Origin: an uncultured Pelagibacteraceae bacterium
GTDB lineage: Bacteria > Pseudomonadota > Alphaproteobacteria > Pelagibacterales > Pelagibacteraceae
Assembly (NCBI GenBank): GCA_902604785.1
Contig: CACLAC010000007.1
Location: forward strand, 1-47,969
Length of the DNA: 47,969 nt
Direction of reading: 5' to 3'
The notes under the pieces are model-generated. The model saw nothing but the letters and a program-made list of their open reading frames with translations, was not told the origin of the DNA and did no database searches. Positions 35,377 through 44,738 of this stretch are shown piece by piece (within the stretch, counting starts at the first letter, position 1; every line of letters starts with the position of its first letter). Position numbers and translations under genes: made by a program.

Positions 35377-35678
35377 AAAAGTTATTTTTTTTTATCCCTG
35401 TGATTTTATTAGTTTTTGCAACTACTGTTACAAAAAATTCAACAAAAAAACTTGATAAAAAAATATTTGAAATAAAAGAAAATGTAAGAATTTTACAAGA
35501 AAAGTATGAACTTGTAATGCTTGAGTATAATTATCTTACATCTCCAAAAAAATTGATGGAATATCAAAAAAAATATTTTGATAATGAGCTTTTTGAAGCA
35601 GACGTAAGAAGTTTAAACTGGATTGAGACTCAAAATAATGAAGTAAAAATTAAAAAAATAATTAGTAATGATGAATGA
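35373..35678 (+). CDS. ftsL: Cell division protein FtsL
   Basis: The 101-residue bitopic protein has one N-terminal membrane span (about 4-18) and a periplasmic coiled coil (ILQEKYELVMLEYNYLTSP) followed by a short conserved end, KLMEYQKKYF. Sequence conservation in FtsL is poor; the call depends on size, topology and position between rsmH and ftsI. It works with FtsB and FtsQ to activate FtsWI. It overlaps rsmH by 4 bases and ftsI by 11. Confidence 0.85.
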   Translation: MKKLFFFIPVILLVFATTVTKNSTKKLDKKIFEIKENVRILQEKYELVMLEYNYLTSPKKLMEYQKKYFDNELFEADVRSLNWIETQNNEVKIKKIISNDE

Positions 35679-37326
35679 ATTAAATGAAAAAAAAAAATTA
35701 GAAGAAGAATATAATTCAGAATTTTCTTACAACGAAGATAAATTAAACATACAAATATCCTTTGAAAGGATAGCATTTATTTTTTTTATTTTTTTTATCA
35801 TTGCAATAGTTTTTTCATCAAAAGTGATTTTATTAAGTTTAGAAGATAAAGTTTTTAAAAAAAAAATTTTAAAAAAAGAAAATTTTAGATCAAGTATAAT
35901 TGACAAAAAAGGAAATATTTTAGCAAAAACAGTACCAGTTATAAATATTGGAATTAATCCTAATTTAGTAATTGATAAAGAAAAACTATTAATCACTTTG
36001 AAATTATTATTTCCAAAAAAAGATTTCAAAAAAAAGATTTATGGCACTAAATTTTTTTATGTTCAAAAAAAAATATCAAAAGAAAAATTAGAAAAGGTTT
36101 TATTGCTTGGTGATAAAGCATTTATACAAGAAGAGAAAATTGCCAGAATATATCCCAATGGTGAATTATTTAGTCACGTTCTTGGTCAGATTGATGACAA
36201 TAATAATGGCATATCTGGTTTAGAGAAAACCTTCGATTATGAATTAACAACATCTAAAAAACCAATAATACTTACAGTTGATACAGATATTCAATATTTA
36301 ATTAGAGAAGAATTATTAAAATCAAAAAATATTTTTCAGAATACAGGTAGTGCCGCAATATTAATGGATATTAATAATGGTGATATTTTATCAATGATTT
36401 CTCTGCCTGATTTTGATTTAAATAAAAGAGAAAAAATTAAAGACTTAAAATTTATTAATAGGGCTACAAAAGGAGTTTATGAGTTTGGTTCAGTTTTCAA
36501 AACTTTTACGATTGCTGCTGGAATAAATTATAATGTGGTTCAACCAGAAACAGAGTTTAAAGAATTAAAAAAAAGAATTGTCTGTGCTGGTAATGCCATT
36601 TCAGAATATGATGATAAGATTCCATCAGATTTAACCGCAGAAGAAATTTTAATTAGATCTGGAAATATAGGATCAGCAAGAATAGCTGAAAAAGTTGGAA
36701 TTGATAATTATAATAAATTTCTTCAAACCATAGGGATTTTGACAAATATAAGTTTTGACCTAGAGGAAGTAGGGCAAACTCAAATGGGAAGATGGGGAAA
36801 ATGCAAATTATTAACTATTGGTTTTGGACATGGAATTGCAACAACTTTATTACAATTAACAAAAGGATACTCAATAGTTTCAAATGGTGGATTTCAAGTT
36901 TCCCCAACATTAATTCAAAGAGAAGAGTATAAAAAAAGTAAGAGAATTTTAAATGAAGAAGTTTCAATAAAATTAAACCCAATATTAAGAAAGATTGTTT
37001 CAACAAAAGAAGGAACAGCAGGTTTTGCAAATGTTAAAGGTTATGAAATAGGAGGTAAAACCGGTACAGCAGATATAGCAGCCTCAGGAGGATATTCAAA
37101 AAAAAAGATAAATACTTTTGCTGCAGTTTTTCCAGCATCTAAACCTAAATTTGTTTTAGCAGTAATGCTCGACGAACCAAAAGCCAACAAAGAATTTGTA
37201 TACCATTATAGAGATGGAAGGCCGCCATACAAAGGAAATTGGAGAAACACAGCTGGATGGACAACAGTATGGGTCACAGGACAAATAATTGAAAAGATTG
37301 GGCCAATTTTAGCCACAAAATATTAA
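35668..37326 (+). CDS. ftsI: Peptidoglycan transpeptidase FtsI (penicillin-binding protein 3)
   Basis: FtsI cross-links septal peptidoglycan. The 552 residues have one membrane span (about 36-57), a pedestal domain with RSSIIDKKGNILA, and the transpeptidase domain with Ser275/Lys278 in GSVFK, the SGN motif in LIRSGNIGSARIA, and KTGT in GGKTGTADIA. Consecutive ATGs at 35668 and 35671 give equal starts. It overlaps ftsL by 11 bases, so translation is coupled. It pairs with the FtsW encoded further on. Confidence 0.97.
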   Translation: MMNELNEKKKLEEEYNSEFSYNEDKLNIQISFERIAFIFFIFFIIAIVFSSKVILLSLEDKVFKKKILKKENFRSSIIDKKGNILAKTVPVINIGINPNLVIDKEKLLITLKLLFPKKDFKKKIYGTKFFYVQKKISKEKLEKVLLLGDKAFIQEEKIARIYPNGELFSHVLGQIDDNNNGISGLEKTFDYELTTSKKPIILTVDTDIQYLIREELLKSKNIFQNTGSAAILMDINNGDILSMISLPDFDLNKREKIKDLKFINRATKGVYEFGSVFKTFTIAAGINYNVVQPETEFKELKKRIVCAGNAISEYDDKIPSDLTAEEILIRSGNIGSARIAEKVGIDNYNKFLQTIGILTNISFDLEEVGQTQMGRWGKCKLLTIGFGHGIATTLLQLTKGYSIVSNGGFQVSPTLIQREEYKKSKRILNEEVSIKLNPILRKIVSTKEGTAGFANVKGYEIGGKTGTADIAASGGYSKKKINTFAAVFPASKPKFVLAVMLDEPKANKEFVYHYRDGRPPYKGNWRNTAGWTTVWVTGQIIEKIGPILATKY

Positions 37327-37337
37327 GAGCGTAAATA

Positions 37338-40181
37338 ATGTTACTTAAAGATTATTATCCCAAACTAAATAAAAAATTTATTAAAATAAAGTTTAACGGA
37401 ATAGCTTTTGATTCAAGCAACATTAAATATAATTACATTTTTTTTGCAATAAAAGGAAATAATCTTGACGGAAATAAATTTATTAAAGATGCTATTAAAA
37501 AAGGTTCTAAAATAATAATTTCTGAAAAATTTAAAGAAGGGTTTAAAAATAGTGTTTTATATTTAAATAATAAAAACCCTAGAAAACTTCTTGCTGAATT
37601 TGCTGCAAAAATTAATAATAAATTTCCAAAAAACTTGATTGCTGTTACAGGTACAAATGGTAAATCATCTATTGCAAATTTCTATTATCAAATTTTGCAA
37701 TTAAATAAAAAAAAAGTTGCATCAATTGGAACTCTTGGAATTAGTGGAATTAATTATAAAAAAAATATTTTTAATACTACATACGATCCAATTCAACTAA
37801 ATAATATTTTTAGAATTTTAAAAAAGAAAAAAATTAATAATGTTATTTTAGAAGCATCAAGTCATGGACTAAAACAATGTAGATTAGATGGCTTAAAATT
37901 TAATTTAGGAATATTTACAAATTTGAGTAGAGATCATCTAGATTATCATAAAACATTTAAAGATTATTTTAATTCGAAATTGATTTTATTTGAAAGATTA
38001 ATGAAAAAAAAATCAAGAATAATTTTTGATGAAGATTTAAAAATTTCAAAAAAAATTAAAAAAATTTCAAAAATTAAAAATTTTAAGACTTTAAGTTTAG
38101 GATCTAATAATGCCGATTTTAAAATTATTGAGCACAAATTTATAAACTTAAATCAAGAAATCAAATTTTTATATAAAAATAAGATTTATAATTTTACAAC
38201 AAAATTAATTGGAAAAGTACAAACTAAAAATCTCATAATGTCAATTTTAGCAGCTTCTAAAAGTAATATAAATTTTAATAATATTTTAAAATCTGTAAAA
38301 AAAATAAAACCTGTTCCAGGAAGATTAGAGAAAATTAGCAATTTAAAAAATAATTCAGTTGTTATCTTGGATTATGCACATACTCCAGATGCTTTAAAAG
38401 TTTGTTTGACAAATTTAAAAGATCAATTTTCATTAAAAAAAATTAATCTTGTTTTTGGATGCGGAGGTGAAAGAGACGCTCCAAAGAGAAAAATTATGGG
38501 AAAAATCGCAAACATCTATTGCAAAAAAGTTTATTTAACTGATGATAACCCAAGAAGAGAAAACCCAAAAATTATAAGAAATCAAATTAAGATACAAATA
38601 AATAAAAAAAAATTAATTGAAATTCCTTCTAGAAAGCTTGCAATTCATACTGCAATTAAAAATGCAAAATCGGATGAACTAGTGGTTATTGCAGGCAAAG
38701 GTCACGAAACATATCAAGAATATAAAAAGAAAAAATATTTTTCTGATAGAGATTGTATTTTGCAATCTATTAAAGAAAAAAATCGAAAATTGAATAAAAA
38801 TTGGAAAACCAGTGTAGTAGAAGAAAAATTAGGAAAAAAATTAAATAATAAAACATCAATTAATAAAGCATGTATAAATTCCAAAGAAATTAAAAAAAAT
38901 AATATTTTTTTTGGAATAAGAGGAAAAAATACTGATGGAAATAAATATGCCAATATAGCTATAAAAAATGGTGCATCGGTTTCGATAATTGAAAAAAATT
39001 ATGGAAAAAAAATAAAAAATAAAATTAAAGTAAAAAATACATTAAAATTTTTTACTGAATGTGCGGCTAAAATTAGAGCTTCATCAGATATTATTGCAAT
39101 TGGCATAACTGGTTCTGCGGGTAAAACATCTTTAAAAGAGTTGTTGGGGCAATCATTAAACAAAATTTGCAAAACTACTTATTCTAAAAAATCTTTTAAT
39201 AACAAATACGGAGTTCCTGTATCTTTATTTAATATTGGGAGAAGAGATAATTTTGGTATTTTTGAAATAGGCATGGATAAAAAAGGAGAAATAAATCACC
39301 TATCAAAAATAGTAAAACCTAATATTGGTGTAATAACAAATATTTCTTATGCACATAGTAAAAATTTTAATAGTTTATTTGATATAGCAAAAGCAAAATC
39401 AGAAATAATAGATAATATAATTGAAAATGGTTCTATTGTTTTAAATGCTGATGATAAGTTTTATAATTATTTTAAATCAAAGGCTCAAAATAGAAATTTA
39501 AAAATTATTTCCTTTAGTAGAAAAAAAAAATCAAATATTCAACTTAGTAAAATAAAAAGCTTTAAAAATAAAAGTATTATAAAAATAAATATTAACGGAA
39601 GATCAAAAAATTTTATAATTAAAAGAAATTTAGAATTTTACTTAGAAAATATATTAGCTAGTATTGCTGTGATTTCTAATTATCTAGATTTAGACAATAT
39701 AAATGAGAAGTTTTTCTTTAATTATAATTTACCTCAAGGAAGAGGCGACCATAAATATATTAAAATAAAAAAGAAAAAAATTCATCTTATTGATGAAAGT
39801 TATAACTCTAACCCCTTATCTTTAAAGTTTGCTTTAAATAATTTTAGTAAACTAAACAGCCAATCAAAAAGAAAAATAATTCTTCTTGGAGATATGTTAG
39901 AATTGGGTAAATTTTCAAAAAAACTTCATTTAGAAGCTGCCAAAATAGTAAATAATACCAGTATAAATAGAGTCTATGTTTTTGGAAAAAAAATTATACC
40001 GACATTTAACAAAATTAGACCACAAAAAAGAGGAAAAATATTATATTCAAGTAAAGATGTCTCAAAATTTTTAAACAATGATGTTAAAGATGGTGAATAT
40101 TTAATGATAAAAGGGTCAAATTCAACTGGTCTAAATATTATTTCAAAACAATTAAAATCAGGAAAGATTAATGCTATTTAG
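37338..40181 (+). CDS. Fused MurE-MurF ligase (UDP-MurNAc-tripeptide and pentapeptide synthesis)
   Basis: One 947-residue frame carries two Mur ligases in tandem. Residues 1 to about 480 are MurE, adding meso-diaminopimelate: P-loop VTGTNGKSS near 103-111, EASSHGL, the diaminopimelate-recognition DNPR in LTDDNPRRENP, and GKGHETYQ. Residues from about 490 are MurF, adding D-Ala-D-Ala: NSKEIKKNNIFFGIRGKNTDG, P-loop ITGSAGKTS near 590, NNKYGVP, IFEIGMDKKGEI, LIDESYNSNP and LLGDMLELG. No stop or restart separates them, and the linker is Lys-rich. The order matches the usual murE-murF gene order, so a simple read-through fusion is likely. Confidence 0.95.
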   Translation: MLLKDYYPKLNKKFIKIKFNGIAFDSSNIKYNYIFFAIKGNNLDGNKFIKDAIKKGSKIIISEKFKEGFKNSVLYLNNKNPRKLLAEFAAKINNKFPKNLIAVTGTNGKSSIANFYYQILQLNKKKVASIGTLGISGINYKKNIFNTTYDPIQLNNIFRILKKKKINNVILEASSHGLKQCRLDGLKFNLGIFTNLSRDHLDYHKTFKDYFNSKLILFERLMKKKSRIIFDEDLKISKKIKKISKIKNFKTLSLGSNNADFKIIEHKFINLNQEIKFLYKNKIYNFTTKLIGKVQTKNLIMSILAASKSNINFNNILKSVKKIKPVPGRLEKISNLKNNSVVILDYAHTPDALKVCLTNLKDQFSLKKINLVFGCGGERDAPKRKIMGKIANIYCKKVYLTDDNPRRENPKIIRNQIKIQINKKKLIEIPSRKLAIHTAIKNAKSDELVVIAGKGHETYQEYKKKKYFSDRDCILQSIKEKNRKLNKNWKTSVVEEKLGKKLNNKTSINKACINSKEIKKNNIFFGIRGKNTDGNKYANIAIKNGASVSIIEKNYGKKIKNKIKVKNTLKFFTECAAKIRASSDIIAIGITGSAGKTSLKELLGQSLNKICKTTYSKKSFNNKYGVPVSLFNIGRRDNFGIFEIGMDKKGEINHLSKIVKPNIGVITNISYAHSKNFNSLFDIAKAKSEIIDNIIENGSIVLNADDKFYNYFKSKAQNRNLKIISFSRKKKSNIQLSKIKSFKNKSIIKININGRSKNFIIKRNLEFYLENILASIAVISNYLDLDNINEKFFFNYNLPQGRGDHKYIKIKKKKIHLIDESYNSNPLSLKFALNNFSKLNSQSKRKIILLGDMLELGKFSKKLHLEAAKIVNNTSINRVYVFGKKIIPTFNKIRPQKRGKILYSSKDVSKFLNNDVKDGEYLMIKGSNSTGLNIISKQLKSGKINAI

Positions 40182-41256
40182 TTTATTTTCAAACTTAGTA
40201 GATATTTTTAGTTTTTTTAATGTATTTAAATACTTAACTGTAAGAACAGGTTTATCGATGTTTACTTCAATGATAGTAGTTTTTATTGTCGGAAATCCTC
40301 TAATAAATTATTTTTCTGCTAAACAAATACATAATCCAATAAGAGATGATGGACCTTCAGAACATATTATAAAGAAGATAGGAACTCCAACGATGGGCGG
40401 GTTAATGATATTATTGGGAGTTTTTTCCGGTGTATTATTATGGGGAGATCTTTCAAACCCATATAATTGGTTTTTGATTTATATAGCTGGCTCTTTTGGA
40501 TTATTGGGAGCTTACGATGATTATAAAAAAATAAAAAAAAATAATTCTTATGGAATATCCTCAAAACTTAAAATTTTTATTCAAATTATTTTAGCTTTAA
40601 TTGGGATAATCATAATTTATTTATTCAGTGATTCTAGTGAGATCAAGAATTTGTATTTTCCATTCTTTAAAAATCTAGTTATTAACTTAGGTTGGTTCTT
40701 TGTTCCCTTTTACTTATTTGTAATAGTTGGTTCCTCAAACGCAGTAAATTTAACGGATGGACTAGATGGCTTAGCAACAGTTCCAGTAATACTTGTAGCT
40801 GCTTGTTTTGCGTTTATTAGCTACGTTACAGGAAATATTGTTTTTTCTGATTATTTACAAATTCCTTATATAGAAGGAGTAGGAGAAGTATCGATTTTTT
40901 GTGGGTCTATCATTGGAGCTTGCTTAGGTTTTTTGTGGTTCAATGCACCTCCAGCAAAAATATTCATGGGCGATACTGGCTCTCTATCCTTAGGAGGATC
41001 TTTAGGAGCAATTGGAATAATAACTAAACATGAAATTGTTTTAGCAATAACGGGTGGATTATTTGTTTTAGAAGCAATATCTGTTATTGCACAGGTAATT
41101 TCTTTCAAGCTTACAGGAAAAAGAATATTTAAGATGGCACCAATACATCACCACTTTGAAAAAAAAGGATGGCCCGAGTCAACTGTTGTTATAAGATTTT
41201 GGATCATTTCCATAATTTTAGCAATGATTGGACTGGCAACTTTAAAATTAAGATAA
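40171..41256 (+). CDS. mraY: Phospho-N-acetylmuramoyl-pentapeptide-transferase
   Basis: MraY joins phospho-MurNAc-pentapeptide to undecaprenyl phosphate, forming lipid I in the inner membrane. The 361 residues have about ten membrane spans. Active-site loops are present: PTMGGLMIL, AYDDYKK with paired Asp, NLTDGLDGLA, FMGDTGSLSLGG and MAPIHHHFEKKGWPE. The ATG at 40171 has AGGAAAG upstream and overlaps the murF end by 11 bases. The stop overlaps the murD start by one base (TAATG). Confidence 0.98.
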   Translation: MLFSLFSNLVDIFSFFNVFKYLTVRTGLSMFTSMIVVFIVGNPLINYFSAKQIHNPIRDDGPSEHIIKKIGTPTMGGLMILLGVFSGVLLWGDLSNPYNWFLIYIAGSFGLLGAYDDYKKIKKNNSYGISSKLKIFIQIILALIGIIIIYLFSDSSEIKNLYFPFFKNLVINLGWFFVPFYLFVIVGSSNAVNLTDGLDGLATVPVILVAACFAFISYVTGNIVFSDYLQIPYIEGVGEVSIFCGSIIGACLGFLWFNAPPAKIFMGDTGSLSLGGSLGAIGIITKHEIVLAITGGLFVLEAISVIAQVISFKLTGKRIFKMAPIHHHFEKKGWPESTVVIRFWIISIILAMIGLATLKLR

Positions 41257-42554
41257 TGGATGCAAAAAGAAGCTATTTTTATAAAAAATCTTTTTTAATT
41301 TATGGATTTGGAAAGTCAGGTTGTGCATCTTATAAATTTTTAAGTAAAAAAAATAATTGTAAAATCGTTGATGATAATCAAAAAAATATACCTTCAAAAT
41401 ATAAGCATAAAACAATTAATTATTATCAATTAAAAAAAAATAATTTTGACTATATAGTTTTAAGTCCTGGAATAGATATAAATAAATGCAAACTTTCAAA
41501 ATATTTAAAAAAAAATAAATTAAAAATAATTACAGAACTAGATATTTTTTATTTGAGCTTCCCAAATATAAAAAAAATAACTATTACAGGAACTAATGGT
41601 AAATCAACAACTTCAAAACTTTTATATGATGTTTTAAAGAAACATAGAAAAGATGTTAGATTAACAGGTAATATAGGAAACCCTCTATTATTAGAAAAAG
41701 ATTTAAAAAATAGTACTCTTTTTGTAATAGAAGCATCATCTTATCAACTAGAATATAGCAAATTTTATAAATCAGAATACTCAATAATATTGAATCTTTC
41801 GCCTGATCATCTTGAAAGGCATGGAAATTTTAAAAATTATATAAATGCAAAATTTAAATTGATAAAAAATCAATCAAAAAATAACTATGCTTTTATAGAA
41901 AGAAAAAATTATATATTAAATAGTTTAGTAAAAAAAAATAAAATTAAATCAAAAATTTTTGGAGTGAATTATGCAAAATATAGAAAATATAATAAATTAA
42001 TAACTAATGATTATTTTAAAAATAAATCAAATATTAATAATCTCTCTTTTATATTTGCATTATCGAAAATTTTTAAACTTAATTCTAAAAAAATAGTAAA
42101 AGTAGCAAATAAATTTGAACAATTGGATTTTAGACAGCAGATTATTTATAAGTCAAAAAAATTAACTATAATTAACGATTCAAAATCAACAAGCTTCTCC
42201 TCAACATTACCTTTGCTAGAGTCATTTCAGAATATTTATTGGATTTTAGGAGGCATGGCAAAAAAAGGTGATAAATTAAAATTAAAAAAAAAAAATTTTA
42301 AAAAAATTAAAGCATTTATTTATGGAAAAGATCAATTATTTTTCTCAAAAATATTATCTAACAAAGTTAAATATAAAATATCGAAAAATTTAAATCATTC
42401 ATTGCTACTAGTTTTTAAAGAATTAAAAAAAATAAAAGAGCAGAAAAAAGTAATTTTATTTAGCCCTTCTGCAGCTTCTTTTGATCAATTTAAAAATTTT
42501 GAACATAGAGGAAATTATTTTAATAAGATTATTAAAAAATACTTAAAAAAATAA
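41256..42554 (+). CDS. murD: UDP-N-acetylmuramoyl-L-alanine--D-glutamate ligase
   Basis: MurD adds D-Glu to UDP-MurNAc-L-Ala. From ATG at 41256 it is 432 residues, with an N-terminal FLIYGFGKSG, P-loop ITGTNGKSTTS, NIGNP, VIEASSYQLEY, LSPDHLERHG and the late FSPSAASFDQF. An upstream ATG at 41169 would add 29 residues read from the wrong frame of mraY and is rejected. The start shares one base with the mraY stop. It is shorter than most relatives and very Lys-rich, but no motif is missing. Confidence 0.96.
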   Translation: MDAKRSYFYKKSFLIYGFGKSGCASYKFLSKKNNCKIVDDNQKNIPSKYKHKTINYYQLKKNNFDYIVLSPGIDINKCKLSKYLKKNKLKIITELDIFYLSFPNIKKITITGTNGKSTTSKLLYDVLKKHRKDVRLTGNIGNPLLLEKDLKNSTLFVIEASSYQLEYSKFYKSEYSIILNLSPDHLERHGNFKNYINAKFKLIKNQSKNNYAFIERKNYILNSLVKKNKIKSKIFGVNYAKYRKYNKLITNDYFKNKSNINNLSFIFALSKIFKLNSKKIVKVANKFEQLDFRQQIIYKSKKLTIINDSKSTSFSSTLPLLESFQNIYWILGGMAKKGDKLKLKKKNFKKIKAFIYGKDQLFFSKILSNKVKYKISKNLNHSLLLVFKELKKIKEQKKVILFSPSAASFDQFKNFEHRGNYFNKIIKKYLKK

Positions 42555-42562
42555 ATTATTTT

Positions 42563-43672
42563 ATGCAAAATTATTTTGATAACTACTATGATTGGTGGAA
42601 AAACGTTGATAAATATATTTTTTCATTAATAGTAATATTATTTTTTTTAGGTTTATTTTTCTCACTAGCTTCAACTTCTTTAATTGCTTCTGATAAGCTT
42701 GATACAAACTCTTATTACTTTTTTGTTAAACACCTGATATTTATAATTTTAGGCATAACTGTTTTAATTTTTTTTTCTTTTTTAAAAGAAGAACTTTTAT
42801 TTAAAGTATCTATTTTATTATTTGCCATTTCATTTGTTACTTTAGTTTTAGTTCCATTTATTGGTATAGAAGTAAAAGGATCTAAGAGATGGATAGATTT
42901 AGGCTTTTTTCCAAGATTTCAGCCAATAGAAATTATAAAACCTTTTTTTATTATAACTTTATCAGTTTTATTATGTATAAAAAAATATAACCTATATTTT
43001 AAATATTTTCTAAGTTGCATTATACTTTTACCAACTTTATTATTACTAATTTCACAACCAGATTTAGGCCAAACATTACTGATATCGATGATATGGCTAA
43101 CTCTTATATTTGTGTCCGGAATTAATATTTATTTATTTTTTATATTTTTTATTTTTGTGACACTAACTGCGTCTTATTTAATTTTTTTTGTATCAAAATT
43201 TGAATATATAAAGTTAAGATTTTTATCATTTATTAATTCATCTGAAGTTAGCAACTACCAAGCTGAAAAAGCAAGTGATGCAATAATTAGCGGTGGTTTT
43301 TTTGGAACAGGAATAGGCGAAGGCACTCTTAATTCTAAAATACCTGAAGCACACACTGATTATATTGTATCGGTAGTTTCCGAGGAGTTTGGGGCAATTA
43401 TTGTTATAATCATAATATTGTTATATTTGATATTTGCATACAAAATTATTCAGAAAATTAATTTGATAAATAAAGAAAAAATTAAATTGATATTAATTGG
43501 AAGTGTTTCATTAATTTTATTACAAACTTTTGTACATATAGGAGTAAATATAAGGTTACTTCCAACAACAGGAATGACATTGCCATTTTTAAGTTATGGA
43601 GGTTCATCAATTATAAGTACAGCAATAATTTCTGGAATTATTTTAAATTTAACAAAAAGAAAAGTTAGTTAA
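42563..43672 (+). CDS. ftsW: Lipid II polymerase FtsW (SEDS family)
   Basis: FtsW polymerises septal glycan strands together with FtsI. The 369-residue SEDS protein has about ten spans. Motifs include GSKRWIDLGFFPRFQPIEIIKP, LISQPDLGQTLLIS, the HTDYIVSVVSEEFG loop and LPFLSYGGSSII near the end, all conserved in FtsW/RodA. Its place between murD and murG identifies it as FtsW rather than RodA. It begins 8 bases after murD and ends one base before the murG start. Confidence 0.97.
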   Translation: MQNYFDNYYDWWKNVDKYIFSLIVILFFLGLFFSLASTSLIASDKLDTNSYYFFVKHLIFIILGITVLIFFSFLKEELLFKVSILLFAISFVTLVLVPFIGIEVKGSKRWIDLGFFPRFQPIEIIKPFFIITLSVLLCIKKYNLYFKYFLSCIILLPTLLLLISQPDLGQTLLISMIWLTLIFVSGINIYLFFIFFIFVTLTASYLIFFVSKFEYIKLRFLSFINSSEVSNYQAEKASDAIISGGFFGTGIGEGTLNSKIPEAHTDYIVSVVSEEFGAIIVIIIILLYLIFAYKIIQKINLINKEKIKLILIGSVSLILLQTFVHIGVNIRLLPTTGMTLPFLSYGGSSIISTAIISGIILNLTKRKVS

Positions 43673-43673
43673 G

Positions 43674-44738
43674 ATGAAAAAAAATATTTTAATTAGCACA
43701 GGTGGTTCAGGAGGTCATGTAATCCCTGCTATGATTCTTTATGATCATTTATCAAAAGATTCTAAAGTCACCATTTCAACCGACAAAAGAGGCCTAAGGT
43801 ATTTGGATAAAGACAATTATAATTATAATATTATTGATACTCCTAAGTTGAATAATATTTTTTTTTTACCTTTTAGTTCAATTTTAATATTATTTTTAAC
43901 TTTCAAATCATTTTTTTTATTAAAAAATAGAAAAATAGACAAACTTATTTCTACAGGGGGATATATGTCATTACCTCTAATTTTAGGGGCCAAATTACTT
44001 AGGATTAAAATTTACCTACTTGAACCTAACCTCGTATTGGGAAGGGCAAATAAGTATTTTTTAAATTATTGTAGAAAAATTTTTTGTTATGCAGAAGAGA
44101 TTAAAAATTTTCCTAATAATTTAAAAAGTAAAATGATAATTATTAAACCTTTAGTAAGAGAAAATATTTATAAATTAAATCAATACTCTATTGCAAAAGA
44201 TAAATTCAACCTATTAATAGTAGGAGGCAGTCAAGGGGCAAATATTTTTGATAAAAATTTAAAAAACTCAGTTGTGAATATTTCTAAAAAATTTCCTATA
44301 AGAGTTGCTCAACAAACTAATGAAAAAAACATTTATGATTTAAAAGATTTTTATTTTAAAAATAATATTGAAAATAATATTTTTAGTTTTGATAAGAATT
44401 TTTACAATATTATACAGCAAGCTGATCTTTGCATTACAAGAGCTGGTGCATCAACTTTATCTGAATTATCAGTTTTAAATATTCCATTTATAACAGTTCC
44501 ATTGCCAACTTCAAAAGACAATCATCAATTTGAAAATGCAAATTTTTATAAGAATTATGATTGCTGTTGGATATTAGAACAAAATTATTTTGAAGAAAAA
44601 ATCGAAGAAATTTTGAAAGATATTTTAATTAATAAAAGTGATTATTTAAAAAAAAAGGAAAATTTGAAGAAATTAAATTACCAAAATACTTGGAATAATG
44701 TTAATCAAAAAATATTGAAAATTATAAATGAAAATTGA
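43674..44738 (+). CDS. murG: UDP-GlcNAc:lipid I N-acetylglucosamine transferase
   Basis: MurG adds GlcNAc to lipid I at the inner face of the membrane, giving lipid II. The 354-residue GT-B enzyme has the N-terminal STGGSGGHVIPA loop, a STGGYMSLPLILGA region, LEPNLVLGRAN, the second-domain VGGSQGANIFD and RAGASTLSEL that binds the nucleotide sugar, then PLPTSKDNHQFENA. All key segments are intact. It overlaps murC by 11 bases. Confidence 0.97.
   Translation: MKKNILISTGGSGGHVIPAMILYDHLSKDSKVTISTDKRGLRYLDKDNYNYNIIDTPKLNNIFFLPFSSILILFLTFKSFFLLKNRKIDKLISTGGYMSLPLILGAKLLRIKIYLLEPNLVLGRANKYFLNYCRKIFCYAEEIKNFPNNLKSKMIIIKPLVRENIYKLNQYSIAKDKFNLLIVGGSQGANIFDKNLKNSVVNISKKFPIRVAQQTNEKNIYDLKDFYFKNNIENNIFSFDKNFYNIIQQADLCITRAGASTLSELSVLNIPFITVPLPTSKDNHQFENANFYKNYDCCWILEQNYFEEKIEEILKDILINKSDYLKKKENLKKLNYQNTWNNVNQKILKIINEN

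Noticed and set aside
38030..38100. A/T-rich repeat-like stretch inside the fused murE-murF gene
   Set aside because: It is low-complexity Lys/Ile coding sequence in frame, without exact periodicity.
41169..41255. Upstream ATG for murD inside mraY
   Set aside because: The 29 extra residues are read from the wrong frame of conserved mraY sequence; ATG 41256 overlaps the mraY stop in the usual TAATG way.
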